From Roseiterribacter gracilis (GTDB lineage: Bacteria > Pseudomonadota > Alphaproteobacteria > BOG-932 > Roseiterribacteraceae): DNA of 64,000 nt. The notes beneath the pieces are model-generated. The model worked only from the letters and a program-made list of their open reading frames with translations, did no database searches and was not told the origin of the DNA. Every line of letters starts with the position of its first letter. Position 1 is the stretch's first letter. Where the stretch lies: positions 558,001 through 622,000 of the forward strand of contig BOPV01000001.1 in NCBI GenBank assembly GCA_018332375.1. The letters run 5' to 3'. A program made the translations under genes and the position numbers. Of the stretch, positions 1 through 7,361 are shown piece after piece.

Positions 1-2
1 AC

Positions 3-308
3 GAAGCTGATCTTGCACCGGCCCTGCTGCGCCAGATCGACTATGTCGTGTCGCTGGTCGGCACCGACCATGTCGGGCTGGGATTCGATGCCAGCCTGAT
101 GCCGGGCGTGAAAGATGCGGAGCCCGACGATCGTACGGTCTGGTGGCCGCCGCAATTCGGCTATCGCAACAAGTTCCCGCGCGGCGGCGCCGCGTTGCTG
201 CCGGCGCTGATCGATGGGCTGCAACAGCGTGGCTACGACGATGCCGCGCTGCGCGGCATTCTGGGGCAAAACTTCCTGCGCGCCGCGCGTGTGGCCTGGG
301 CTGGATGA
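3..308 (+). CDS. Membrane dipeptidase (renal dipeptidase family), C-terminal part
   Basis: This is the 3' end of a zinc dipeptidase of the renal/membrane dipeptidase family (peptidase M19), which hydrolyses dipeptides; the rest lies outside the window. The visible frame begins at base 3 and shows the late family motif in which a tyrosine-valine helix leads into VGTDHVGLGFDAS, followed by the C-terminal helices that end in NFLRAARVAW. The metal ligands are upstream and not visible, so activity cannot be judged. The gene closes with TGA at 306-308. The family call is fairly secure, the substrate is not. Confidence 0.8.
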   Translation, partial: EADLAPALLRQIDYVVSLVGTDHVGLGFDASLMPGVKDAEPDDRTVWWPPQFGYRNKFPRGGAALLPALIDGLQQRGYDDAALRGILGQNFLRAARVAWAG

Positions 309-347
309 TGCTTGGCGCAATTTGGCGTGTTGGCGCGTTCCCTATGT

Positions 348-710
348 ATGACGCGCACGCCTGCAGATCCGCTCCGCACACCTGACGGTCGCTACATCAT
401 CATTCGCGGCCGGCTGTGGCGTGCCGCGAATCCAAATCTGTCATCGGCCGAACGCGAGCGTTTGACGCGGGAATTGATGGAGGCGCGGCGTGATGTGGCA
501 CGCGCCAAAAAGCGGAGCGATCCTGCGTTGCGCCTTGAGGCGCGGGTGCGCGTCGACGATGCAAAGACGGCATTGGGCGAGCGCGGTCCCGTGTGGTGGA
601 ACGACGGCACGCCCGACTACAACCGCCGGCTGGTCCACAACACGCCCTATGCCGACTGGTTCGCAGCTCTGCCTGCAGCCGCACGTAAGTTTGCGCTGAC
701 CGAAGCTTGA
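348..710 (+). CDS. Small conserved hypothetical protein (120 aa)
   Basis: This is a soluble protein of 120 residues with no signal peptide or membrane segment. The N-terminal half has a basic DGRYIIIRGRLWRAANP stretch, the middle is a charged alpha-helical segment rich in Arg, Lys and Glu, and the end carries GPVWWNDGTPDYNRR and NTPYADWF. I recall similar short proteins as conserved hypotheticals in alphaproteobacteria, without a function. The ATG at 348 is preferred to the in-frame TTG at 312 because the conserved-looking sequence starts there. The Arg/Lys content would fit nucleic-acid contact, but that is only a guess. Confidence 0.6.
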   Translation: MTRTPADPLRTPDGRYIIIRGRLWRAANPNLSSAERERLTRELMEARRDVARAKKRSDPALRLEARVRVDDAKTALGERGPVWWNDGTPDYNRRLVHNTPYADWFAALPAAARKFALTEA

Positions 711-763
711 AATTCCCGTTGCGACGGGATCGGCGCTTCGCTAGCTTCCGCCCCGCATCAAGA

Positions 764-930
764 GTGGGCCGGCGCCCACGCCAACCTGCCTTCCCGGGCA
801 AGGTGGCGGTCCTTCGAAAGAAGGACGATGCGGCCGGTCAGGCAACCAAACGGGACCGTCACCGCGTTATTTCGCCCGGCACACTCCGAAACGGAGTGCG
901 TCTTTGTTGGCGCACTCCTTCACGGAGTTG
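764..930 (+). other. Cluster of hairpins with a possibly sequestered ribosome binding site
   Basis: The interval between the small gene ending at 710 and the next intact gene at 1268 has no convincing full ORF but is rich in exact inverted repeats. GTGGGC/GCCCAC pairs at 764-769 and 774-779. GTCCTTC/GAAGGAC pairs at 809-815 and 820-826 around a GAAA loop. CACTCCG/CGGAGTG pairs at 882-888 and 892-898. GGAGTGCG (893-900) can instead pair with CGCACTCC (911-918), which in turn faces a GGAG at 924-927 just before an ATG at 935. This looks like a structured RNA leader with alternative folds. I do not recognise a known riboswitch class. Confidence 0.35.
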
Positions 931-934
931 CGCG

Positions 935-1224
935 ATGTTCGATGGTTTGCTCAGCGCCGATGATCCGGCCTGTCCTGTCCGGTTGGGGCCGCAGGATTCG
1001 ATCCTGCATTTCTGGTCGCGCTACGAACGCAACCGGGTCTGGACCTATTGCGCGGTCGTGCATCGGATGGACGGAGTTTGGACCCATCTCTATTCGATCG
1101 AGCGGCTGCCGCCTTCACCAACGTGCATCTGCTGAAATTCTGGCAGGGCGAGCAGCTGCCAGCGGCCAATGTCTGGATGCGCAGACATCGCGCGCCGCCC
1201 GCGTTGTACGAAGCGGCGGCGTGA
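935..1224 (+). pseudogene. Small hypothetical ORF, apparently frameshifted
   Basis: An ATG at 935 follows GGAG by seven bases and opens a frame reading through FDGLLSADDPACPVRLG and a Trp/Tyr-rich region (FWSRYERNRVW, DGVWTHLYSIERL) before a stop at 1135. Near base 1100 the coding character moves to another frame, which reads AAFTNVHLLKFWQGEQLPA and ends at TGA 1222-1224. Together they look like one protein of about 95 residues broken by a one-base indel. No family is recognised. A sequencing error or a decayed gene would explain it equally well. Confidence 0.35.
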
Positions 1225-1267
1225 AAGCGTCTATTCTCTCGCCGCAATTTGCGCCCATATCGCCCCC

Positions 1268-2050
1268 ATGCGCTTTGCCATCTTGTTCGCCACCACCTTG
1301 CTGGCCACGACGACTGCGTCGGCCGCACCGCTCAAGCTCGACTACAAGATCTACGCAGGCGGGCTCGAAGCCCTGACCGCGACGATCACCTACGGGCTCG
1401 AACCATCGAGCTACAGTCTCGACATTGACGGCAAGACCGCGGGCACGATTGGCGCTGCCTTTCCCTGGTCGACGCATTTGCTGTCGGCGGGCCGCATCGC
1501 TGCGGGCGAGGTGAAGCCCGAGAAGCACGTCGTGGAGAGCACGTGGAAGGAGCAGAAACGTTCGACCACGCTCGCCTATGACGGCGCCGGCGGGTTTCTG
1601 ACCAAAAAAGTCGAACCGCCGCCAGCCGAAGACAATGTCGACGAAGTTGCGCCCGAGCTGACGACCAACACGGTCGATCTCTTGTCAGCGGTTGCGGGCG
1701 CGTTGAAGCGCATCGAAGACAAAGGCACGTGCGACGGAAGCCAGTCGGTCTATGACGGGCGCCGCCGCTTTGAAGTGAAGTTCGTCGATGGTGGTGCAGC
1801 GACGCTGGAGCCGTCGAGCTATACCGCCTATGCCGGCGCGACGCGCAAATGCGACATACGGGTCGAGCCCGGCCCGGGCTTCTGGCGCAAAAATCAGAAA
1901 CGCTGGTTCACGCAGAAAGACGGCTCGCTGCCGCCGATCACGGTCTGGGCGGCGCCGCTTGGAGCCCAGAAGCGGCAAGTGCCGGTGAAGATCGAAAGCG
2001 TGTCGCCGTTCGGCGCGGTCGTCGTACAGTTGGTGAAAGTAGGTGCGTAG
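1268..2050 (+). CDS. DUF3108 family exported protein
   Basis: This 260-residue protein has an N-terminal signal peptide (MRFAILFATTLLATTTASA, cleavage near residue 19). The mature part starts LKLDYKIYAGG and continues with alternating beta strands typical of DUF3108 (COG3637-like beta-rich periplasmic or outer-membrane proteins). It carries two cysteines (around GTCDG and RKCDIR), which could form a disulphide. Known members sit in the envelope, but their role is unclear. The ATG at 1268 is chosen because the signal peptide begins there; an earlier in-frame ATG at 1169 would add an implausible Arg/Cys-rich extension. Confidence 0.75.
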   Translation: MRFAILFATTLLATTTASAAPLKLDYKIYAGGLEALTATITYGLEPSSYSLDIDGKTAGTIGAAFPWSTHLLSAGRIAAGEVKPEKHVVESTWKEQKRSTTLAYDGAGGFLTKKVEPPPAEDNVDEVAPELTTNTVDLLSAVAGALKRIEDKGTCDGSQSVYDGRRRFEVKFVDGGAATLEPSSYTAYAGATRKCDIRVEPGPGFWRKNQKRWFTQKDGSLPPITVWAAPLGAQKRQVPVKIESVSPFGAVVVQLVKVGA

Positions 2051-2100
2051 CGCCTCCCGGTTTTCAGCTCGTGCGTTGAAAACCGGGAAGCGCTTCGCGC

Positions 2101-2856
2101 TTAATTTGGCTTGCGAAACTTCAACACAAACTGATCGGTCTTGCTGCGAATGGCGGGGTCGAAGACTTTCGCCGAACGGTCGTCGCTCTTGTTGCGCAGC
2201 ACGTCGAGCGAGCCTTCATATTTGAAGCCCGCGGCTTCGACTTCTTTCTTCACCGTCGCTTCGTCGATGCGATGCAGGCTTTCAATGTCGGCGCGACCGG
2301 TGCCGGCCTTTGCCGAATGGTCGAGCACGATGAAGGTGCCGCCCGGCTTCAATTGGTCGAACACGACCTTGTTGAACTTCGCGATGTCGAAGCCTTCGCC
2401 CATATAGGTCTTGTGCAGGTCGTGATAGTTTTGCGACGTCCACACGATGTCGACTTTTTCGGGCGCTTTCAGTTCGTTGATCGACGTGTTCACGAAGGTG
2501 ATGTTCGGGTGCGCCGGATCGGGCTTCGATCCGTTGGCCGGAACCGGGTTCTTCGAGTTCTTGGTGAACTCGGTCGGATTGAACATATAGACCGCGCCGG
2601 TCGGGCCGACTGCACCCGCGAAGAGGCGCGAGAAATATCCGCCGCCCGCAACCAGATCCAACACCTTGTCGCCCGTCTTCACGCCGGTGAAGGCGAGAAC
2701 CTCAGCCGGTTTGCGATCGGCGTCGCGTTTCGTGTCGGTTTCGGGACGCGTCGTATCGGCAACTGCCGCCGCAACGTTCTTCGGTGCGTCGGCTGCAAAC
2801 GCCAACGGTGACGTCAACGCCGTAAGCGTGACGAGCAAAGCAAATGATGACCGCAT
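2101..2856 (-). CDS. Exported class I SAM-dependent methyltransferase (COG4798-like)
   Basis: This 251-residue protein starts with a clear signal peptide (MRSSFALLVTLTALTSPLAFA, cleavage before ADAP) and then has a Rossmann methyltransferase fold. Motif I is VLDLVAGGGYFSRL, with an acidic/Asn segment and a WTSQNYHDLH stretch typical of the predicted methyltransferase family COG4798. An AAGGGAA sequence lies just upstream of the ATG. A secreted enzyme that needs S-adenosylmethionine is odd, because SAM is not known in the periplasm. Its substrate is unknown. It is transcribed away from the aspartic protease gene. Confidence 0.8.
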   Translation of the reverse strand: MRSSFALLVTLTALTSPLAFAADAPKNVAAAVADTTRPETDTKRDADRKPAEVLAFTGVKTGDKVLDLVAGGGYFSRLFAGAVGPTGAVYMFNPTEFTKNSKNPVPANGSKPDPAHPNITFVNTSINELKAPEKVDIVWTSQNYHDLHKTYMGEGFDIAKFNKVVFDQLKPGGTFIVLDHSAKAGTGRADIESLHRIDEATVKKEVEAAGFKYEGSLDVLRNKSDDRSAKVFDPAIRSKTDQFVLKFRKPN

Positions 2857-2971
2857 TCTCGAGTTCCCTTTAATTGGTCGGATCCACCCCTTGCGCAACA
2901 GCATGGGGGAATTCAGCGTGCGTTGGCAGAGGCAACTCTCGTCGCAAACCAACCTTTGGGGCAGGTCCATC

Positions 2972-4189
2972 GTGTGTGTCGCTCCGAACACGGGCCGCAT
3001 CGGCTTAGCCGGATTGTTTGTTCTGCTTCTTGGCGGTATCGCGCCATCTTCATTCGCCGCGGACGCGCCGTTGCACCTTCCGTTTCGCTACGAAGAGGCG
3101 CGCGTCTACGTGCCTGTCACGGTTGGTCACGAAAAATCGCCCTGGATCATTCTCGATACCGGCGCTGCACCGACTGGTATCGACCCAAGCTGGGCTGCGC
3201 GGATGCAGTTGCAGGTCGAAAGCGGTGGCACGGTCAGCGGCGCGGGCGCAGGTAGCAGCAAGGTTGGCCGCGCCGCCAACGTCGATCTCCGCATCGGTGC
3301 CCCGGGACAAGAGATTCCGATGCATCTCGCAAGTGCGATGATCGTGCCGCTGAACGATCAGCTCGCGCGATTCACCGGCCATGAGGTGCTGGGCATCGTC
3401 GGATCGCAATTCTTCCACGAACATGTCGTCGAGCTGGATTTCGAACGCCAGATCGCGCTGCTGCACGATCCCGCCAGCTACAAACCGCCCGCAGGCGCGA
3501 TCGCGGTTCCGTTCGAACTCGAAGGCGGGATTCCAATGGCGCAGGCGTCGCTGACCTTGCCGTCGGGCACGGTCGTGCAAGGCAAGTTCGTGCTCGACCT
3601 TGGCGCCAAGGCGACCTTGCTGCTGACTGAACCTTTCATCGACCAGCACCAATTGCGCGCTGCGTTTCCGACTCAATACGCGACCGGGCTCGGCGCTGGT
3701 GTCGGCGGCCCGACGCAATATGCGTTCGTGCGCGCCAAGCAGCTTTCGGTTGGTGCGGCGAGCCTGTCAGCGCCGGTCGTGGGATTGTCGCTCAAACAAG
3801 CGTTGCGCAGCAGCGACTATGCCGGGTTGATCGGCGGCGAGTTCTTTGCGTCGTACCGCACTGTGTTCGATTACGCGCGCAAGGCGATGTATCTGCTGCC
3901 GCGCAAAGACGCGCTGGTGCGCGGTTTCGATCGCAGCGGCATTTTCCTGACCGCCGATCCGGCCAACTTCCACGCCATCCGCATCCAAGAAGTCGCACCG
4001 GGCACGCCCGGCGACGCGGCCAAGCTGGCGGCCGGCGACATGCTGCGCAAAGTCGATGGGCGCGACGTGGCCGAGCTGACTCTGGTCGAGATCCGCGCCC
4101 GGCTGCGCGGCAAGGATCCGGTGACGTTGGAGATCGAACGCGACGGCGCGCGCAGCACGCACGCGCTTACGTTGCGCGATTTGATCTAG
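2972..4189 (+). CDS. Retropepsin-like aspartic protease with C-terminal PDZ domain, exported
   Basis: The protein has a signal peptide (hydrophobic LAGLFVLLLGG, cleavage near SSFA/ADA) and two aspartic-protease lobes. Lobe one has the intact motif LDTGAAPTG (Asp62). Lobe two reads LDLGAKATLLL (Asp209), with Leu where Thr/Ser is expected. The last 90 residues form a PDZ domain (IQEVAPGTPGDAAKLAAGD), which usually binds C-terminal peptides. Cleavage of envelope proteins is a reasonable inference. The GTG at 2972 has a GGGGCAGG sequence upstream; ATG 2903 is the alternative start. The 3' end overlaps the convergent gene by 23 bases. Confidence 0.78.
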   Translation: MCVAPNTGRIGLAGLFVLLLGGIAPSSFAADAPLHLPFRYEEARVYVPVTVGHEKSPWIILDTGAAPTGIDPSWAARMQLQVESGGTVSGAGAGSSKVGRAANVDLRIGAPGQEIPMHLASAMIVPLNDQLARFTGHEVLGIVGSQFFHEHVVELDFERQIALLHDPASYKPPAGAIAVPFELEGGIPMAQASLTLPSGTVVQGKFVLDLGAKATLLLTEPFIDQHQLRAAFPTQYATGLGAGVGGPTQYAFVRAKQLSVGAASLSAPVVGLSLKQALRSSDYAGLIGGEFFASYRTVFDYARKAMYLLPRKDALVRGFDRSGIFLTADPANFHAIRIQEVAPGTPGDAAKLAAGDMLRKVDGRDVAELTLVEIRARLRGKDPVTLEIERDGARSTHALTLRDLI

Positions 4190-5138
4190 CGGTCTCTTCG
4201 CGCAGCGTGTCGGGCTTGGGGCCGGTTGCGCGAATATTAGCGAAGCGCTGCAACAGGTCGAACCAGAATGGCGCGCCCAGCGAGATGGCCAGCGCGGTCA
4301 TCACATAGCCCAGCAGGCGAATGGCGTTGGTGCCGAGCCGCGTGACGTCGAAAAAGTCGAGCGGCGTTTCGCCCGGACCCCAGCCGATCGGGAAGGGACG
4401 CAACATGCGGCTTTGCTGCTCGATCTTCTCGCGCGTCTGTTTCAGCAAGTCGGTGCTGACCGGCGCCGCGGGTGCGGCTTGCAGCACCGCAACCGACTGT
4501 TCGGCGATCGCCTGGCGTAGCGCCGCGTCCTGCCACAGGCGCACGCCCATCGAATAGAGATCGGCATTGACCAGCAGCGCCAACGCCATTCCGTAGGCGC
4601 AGGCGATATATTGCGCGTTGCGTTTGTAGAGGCCCGACGCACGATCCATCGTGTCGTCGTACCAATGCGCCAGCCGGGTGCGGAATTCTTCGACGGTCGT
4701 CACGCCGTCATTGGCGAGCGCACGCAGCACGTCGCGGAAGTTCGACGGTGGCAAGGCTTCGATCCGCTGCAGCAAATCGGCGATCGGCTGGTCTTTCGCA
4801 ACCGGCGTGTCGAGCAAGTCGAGACCGGCCTGTATCGTCGCCAACGCGAAATCGGTCGATTTGATGTAGGCGGGAAACTTGAAGCTGCGGAATCCGTCTT
4901 CGGTCTGCGGCACAGAAGGCGCGGCACGCGGCGAGGCGGCCAACAGCACCGGATGGGCCATGATCCGTGCGCCCAGCATGTGATCGTCGATCAACCGTTG
5001 CAGCGTCTTGCCGAGAAAGGACGGCCGGCTGTTCAGCAACGCGCCGACGAATTCGTTCAGCGCGGTGACGATCAGCGACAGGATCAGAAAAAACAGAATG
5101 TAGCAGATGCCGAGGTCAAGCAGGCCGCTCAGAGTCAT
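4167..5138 (-). CDS. Hypothetical integral membrane protein (323 aa)
   Basis: This protein of 323 residues has a strong N-terminal membrane helix (ICYILFFLILSLIVTALNEFVG), one or two in the middle (ACAYGMALALLVNADLYSMG) and another near the C-terminus (LGYVMTALAISLGAPFWFDLL). A long soluble region of about 140 residues lies between helix one and two. The C-terminal tail is polar. No functional family is recognised. It is the last of three overlapping genes (from 5522) and overlaps its upstream partner by 23 bases. A GGGAGGATCC sequence sits just before the ATG. The role is unknown; the operon partners are equally uncharacterised. Confidence 0.65.
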   Translation of the reverse strand: MTLSGLLDLGICYILFFLILSLIVTALNEFVGALLNSRPSFLGKTLQRLIDDHMLGARIMAHPVLLAASPRAAPSVPQTEDGFRSFKFPAYIKSTDFALATIQAGLDLLDTPVAKDQPIADLLQRIEALPPSNFRDVLRALANDGVTTVEEFRTRLAHWYDDTMDRASGLYKRNAQYIACAYGMALALLVNADLYSMGVRLWQDAALRQAIAEQSVAVLQAAPAAPVSTDLLKQTREKIEQQSRMLRPFPIGWGPGETPLDFFDVTRLGTNAIRLLGYVMTALAISLGAPFWFDLLQRFANIRATGPKPDTLREETARSNRAT

Positions 5139-5358
5139 TGGATCCTCCCGGATCCACCAGAACTGAGCGCGCGGACGAGAGTTCCGGCTGGCCTAGAAGG
5201 AGGTGACGCGCGATCACCTTGTCGGCGATTTTGAGAAAGGCTGTGACTTTCGCCAGGGTGGTTTCGGCATCGGTCGCGGCGGCGATGCCGTGTAGCGACT
5301 GGGTCAAGAGTTGCAGCTCGGCTTCGACGATGCCGACCCGTTCGATTTTGAGCCGCAT
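5116..5358 (-). CDS. Small hypothetical protein, middle gene of a membrane-protein operon
   Basis: This 80-residue protein is mostly alpha-helical, with the helix EAELQLLTQSLHGIAAATDAETTLAKVTAFLKIAD and a polar C-terminus. It has no membrane segment or recognised domain. Its ATG shares a base with the stop codon of the preceding small gene (TGATG at 5356-5360), and its end overlaps the next gene by 23 bases, so translation is probably coupled along the trio. That coupling, not similarity, is the main reason to believe it is real. Confidence 0.55.
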   Translation of the reverse strand: MRLKIERVGIVEAELQLLTQSLHGIAAATDAETTLAKVTAFLKIADKVIARHLLLGQPELSSARSVLVDPGGSNDSERPA

Positions 5359-5522
5359 CACGCTGGTCGAAAGGTCGCCGATTTGGCCGCGAGCTGTGCC
5401 GACAAATCCGTGTCTTTTGCGGCGTCGGCTTGCGCGCGCAAATCATACAGCTTGGTCAGCGCCGTTTCGGCATGACCAATCACGCTGCCTAAGGTCGGCA
5501 AGGTGCCGTTTCCCGCTGCCAT
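5358..5522 (-). CDS. Small hypothetical protein, first gene of the operon
   Basis: This 54-residue protein (MAAGNGTLPTLGSVIGHAE...) contains a helical segment ALTKLYDLRAQADAAKDTDLS and nothing recognisable. The ATG at 5522 is chosen because GAGGCG lies upstream; a longer form from 5585 would add an unconvincing Arg-rich stretch. It heads a coupled series with the genes at 5116 and 4167. Confidence 0.45.
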   Translation of the reverse strand: MAAGNGTLPTLGSVIGHAETALTKLYDLRAQADAAKDTDLSAQLAAKSATFRPA

Positions 5523-5550
5523 ATCACGCCTCGTCGAAGCGAATCTGCGT

Positions 5551-5567
5551 GCGTTCTCTGTGAACGC
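5551..5567 (-). terminator. Short stem-loop downstream of the MOSC gene
   Basis: GCGTTC (5551-5556) and GAACGC (5562-5567) form a six-base stem around five bases, and CTGCGT/ACGCAG flanks can extend it. It lies between the MOSC gene end (5594) and the next minus-strand operon start (5522). There is no T tract, so a role as terminator is uncertain. Confidence 0.3.
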
Positions 5568-5593
5568 AGCATGACAGTCGTTCAAGCCGGTTG

Positions 5594-6289
5594 TTAGACG
5601 GCGCGGATCTCGTCGCCGATGCGCAACTCGCCGCGCGTCAGGATGTGCGCATAGACGCCGATCTGATTGCCGAGTTTCTGCGACACGGTGCGCAGCACGG
5701 TCGGGTCTTTCTCGGCTGTGTCGGGATCGAGCGTGATCATCACGCAGCGATCGATCGGCTCGACGACGGCGACGCGCGCCTGTTCACCGATGGCGAGATG
5801 TTTGCCGACCCACGCCGTCTCGTTGTCGCCATGCAGCGAGACTTCAAGATTGATGCGGAAGCGGCGGCGATCGACGGGGGCGCCGTGCAGTGCTGCAACC
5901 CGGTCGCCGATATCGTTGCCGACCAACGACACCGCCATCGAGTCATAGGCGCCGCGACCGAGCTGCAGCAGCGCGACTGGTTCGCCGGCTTCTTCGGAAA
6001 GACGCGCCAGCAGCGCTGCGTCGTCGATCGCATAGACTTTGCCGTCGGGCGCTTCGACGGTCAGTTTGGCGACATGCGGATTGGGCGCGTCGTAGCGCGC
6101 GACCCAACGGATCAGGTCGGGCAGTTGCCGTCCGGTCAGCCAGGGAAAGCGCGTACGGTCGTTGCTGCGCAGGAAGGCATATTGCCGGTCGCCGAACAGG
6201 CCGGTGCCGCGCAGCGTGCTCGCATCGAGCTTTTCGCCGCGCATCGACTTGACGGGAAAGCGCCAGATCGCGTCGAGCGTGCCAATCAT
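5594..6289 (-). CDS. MOSC domain protein (YcbX-like)
   Basis: This protein of 231 residues has an N-terminal MOSC beta-barrel domain (IWRFPVKSMRGEKLDA) and a C-terminal MOSC domain with RRFRINLEVS, CVMITLDPDT and GVYAHILTRGELRIGDEI. Proteins of this type handle molybdenum cofactor-bound sulphur or detoxify N-hydroxylated bases, as YcbX and mARC do. The conserved MOSC cysteine is visible in DRCVMITLDPDT, where it could bind Moco. The start overlaps the preceding gene's stop by four bases (ATGA at 6286-6289). It lies at the downstream end of the pyrimidine/LPS operon, with no obvious tie to either pathway. Confidence 0.8.
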   Translation of the reverse strand: MIGTLDAIWRFPVKSMRGEKLDASTLRGTGLFGDRQYAFLRSNDRTRFPWLTGRQLPDLIRWVARYDAPNPHVAKLTVEAPDGKVYAIDDAALLARLSEEAGEPVALLQLGRGAYDSMAVSLVGNDIGDRVAALHGAPVDRRRFRINLEVSLHGDNETAWVGKHLAIGEQARVAVVEPIDRCVMITLDPDTAEKDPTVLRTVSQKLGNQIGVYAHILTRGELRIGDEIRAV

Positions 6290-6708
6290 ACGAGTGCGTC
6301 CAAGGAGATGCAGGCGCAGGCGACCGCGAGCAGCAAGCATAGCGGCACGAAATAGCGCGTATCGAGCTGCGCGAATTTGGACTCGCGCTCGCGCTTGAAC
6401 GCGCCGACCCAACGAAAGTCACCGATGGCGCGCGCCAGAAAGGCGAGCGCGAGCAGCGCGACCGCAATCGCCGCGATCGTGTGCAACGGACCGGCCCGCA
6501 CCGCGAGGCGCACGCTATAGGCGGCGATGGCCAGCGCCAGCGCGACCAGCCAGGTGCTGCGCGACGAAGGTTCGAACAGGCGTTCGCCCGTCGCGCGGCG
6601 CGGCACGGCCGCGTCTTTGCCCCAGCGTCCGCCCAACGCCCAATAGACATGCAGCACCGCCAGCGTGTTCAGCACCGCCGCAACGGTGAAGGCCAGCGCA
6701 ACCAGCAT
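6286..6708 (-). CDS. DUF3995 family membrane protein
   Basis: This 140-residue protein has four predicted membrane helices. The N-terminal part matches DUF3995, including the HVYWALGGRWG motif after helix one, followed by a short polar loop and LVALALAIAAYSVRLAV, IAAIAVALLALAFLARAIGDFRWVG and CLLLAVACACISL. The function of the family is unknown. Start and stop are coupled with both neighbours: TAATG with pyrE and ATGA with the MOSC gene. Confidence 0.75.
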   Translation of the reverse strand: MLVALAFTVAAVLNTLAVLHVYWALGGRWGKDAAVPRRATGERLFEPSSRSTWLVALALAIAAYSVRLAVRAGPLHTIAAIAVALLALAFLARAIGDFRWVGAFKRERESKFAQLDTRYFVPLCLLLAVACACISLDALV

Positions 6709-7361
6709 TACGGACGCCAGCCGTGTGGATCGCGCAGGAAGCGTTCGACCGCATCCAGTTCGGAGTCGTCGAAGATGCGCTTTTCGCGCGCCACTGCCAG
6801 CACGTCCCACCAAGTCGCCAGCGCATGCAGCTTGACGCCCAGCCGTTCGTTGGTGGCGATGCTTTCGGGGAAGATGCCGTAGTGGAAGATCACGAACGTG
6901 TCGGACACGACCGCGCCCGCGTCGCGCAGTGCCTTCACGAAACGCTCTTTCGACGAGCCTTCGCTTTGCAGATCTTCGACCAGCAAGGTGCGCGCACCGT
7001 CGCGCAGATGGCCTTCGATCTGCGCCATGCGGCCGAAGCCTTTGGCCTCTTTGCGCACATATTGCATCGGCAGGCCGAGACGATCGGCGATCAGCGCGGC
7101 ATAGGAGATGCCCGCCGTCTCGCCGCCTGCAACGCCGTCCAGCCGCTCGAAGCCGAGATCGCGCTGCAACGTCGCGACCGCGAAATCCATCAAGGTGCTG
7201 CGTACGCGCGGGAAGGAATTGACCTTGCGGATGTCGACATAGACCGGGCTTTTGCGGCCCGAGGTAAAGGTGAAGGGCTCGCCGCGCGCGAACAGCACCG
7301 CTTCGATTTCAAGCAGCGCTTCGGCAGTCAGTCGCGAGATGGTGGCTTGGTCGTACGTCAT
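6708..7361 (-). CDS. pyrE: Orotate phosphoribosyltransferase
   Basis: PyrE makes orotidine 5'-phosphate from orotate and PRPP in UMP synthesis. The 217-residue length fits. The substrate-loop region shows FTSGRKSPVYVD and RKEAKGFGR, and the PRPP motif reads LLVEDLQSEGSSKERFV, where the more familiar form is VEDLTTDGGSK, so Gly is replaced by Ser in the motif. The start codon overlaps pyrC's stop by four bases (ATGA at 7358-7361), which puts both enzymes of the pathway in one translational unit. The pyrE call is secure. Confidence 0.93.
   Translation of the reverse strand: MTYDQATISRLTAEALLEIEAVLFARGEPFTFTSGRKSPVYVDIRKVNSFPRVRSTLMDFAVATLQRDLGFERLDGVAGGETAGISYAALIADRLGLPMQYVRKEAKGFGRMAQIEGHLRDGARTLLVEDLQSEGSSKERFVKALRDAGAVVSDTFVIFHYGIFPESIATNERLGVKLHALATWWDVLAVAREKRIFDDSELDAVERFLRDPHGWRP

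Noticed and set aside
785..850. A possible c-di-GMP-I (GEMM) riboswitch because of GGCAA and a GAAA-capped stem
   Set aside because: The GGGACGCAAAGC-like core and second receptor helix are absent, so the resemblance is superficial.
1169..1267. Upstream ATG extension of the DUF3108 gene
   Set aside because: It would place Arg/Cys-rich residues before a good signal peptide and overlaps the broken ORF.
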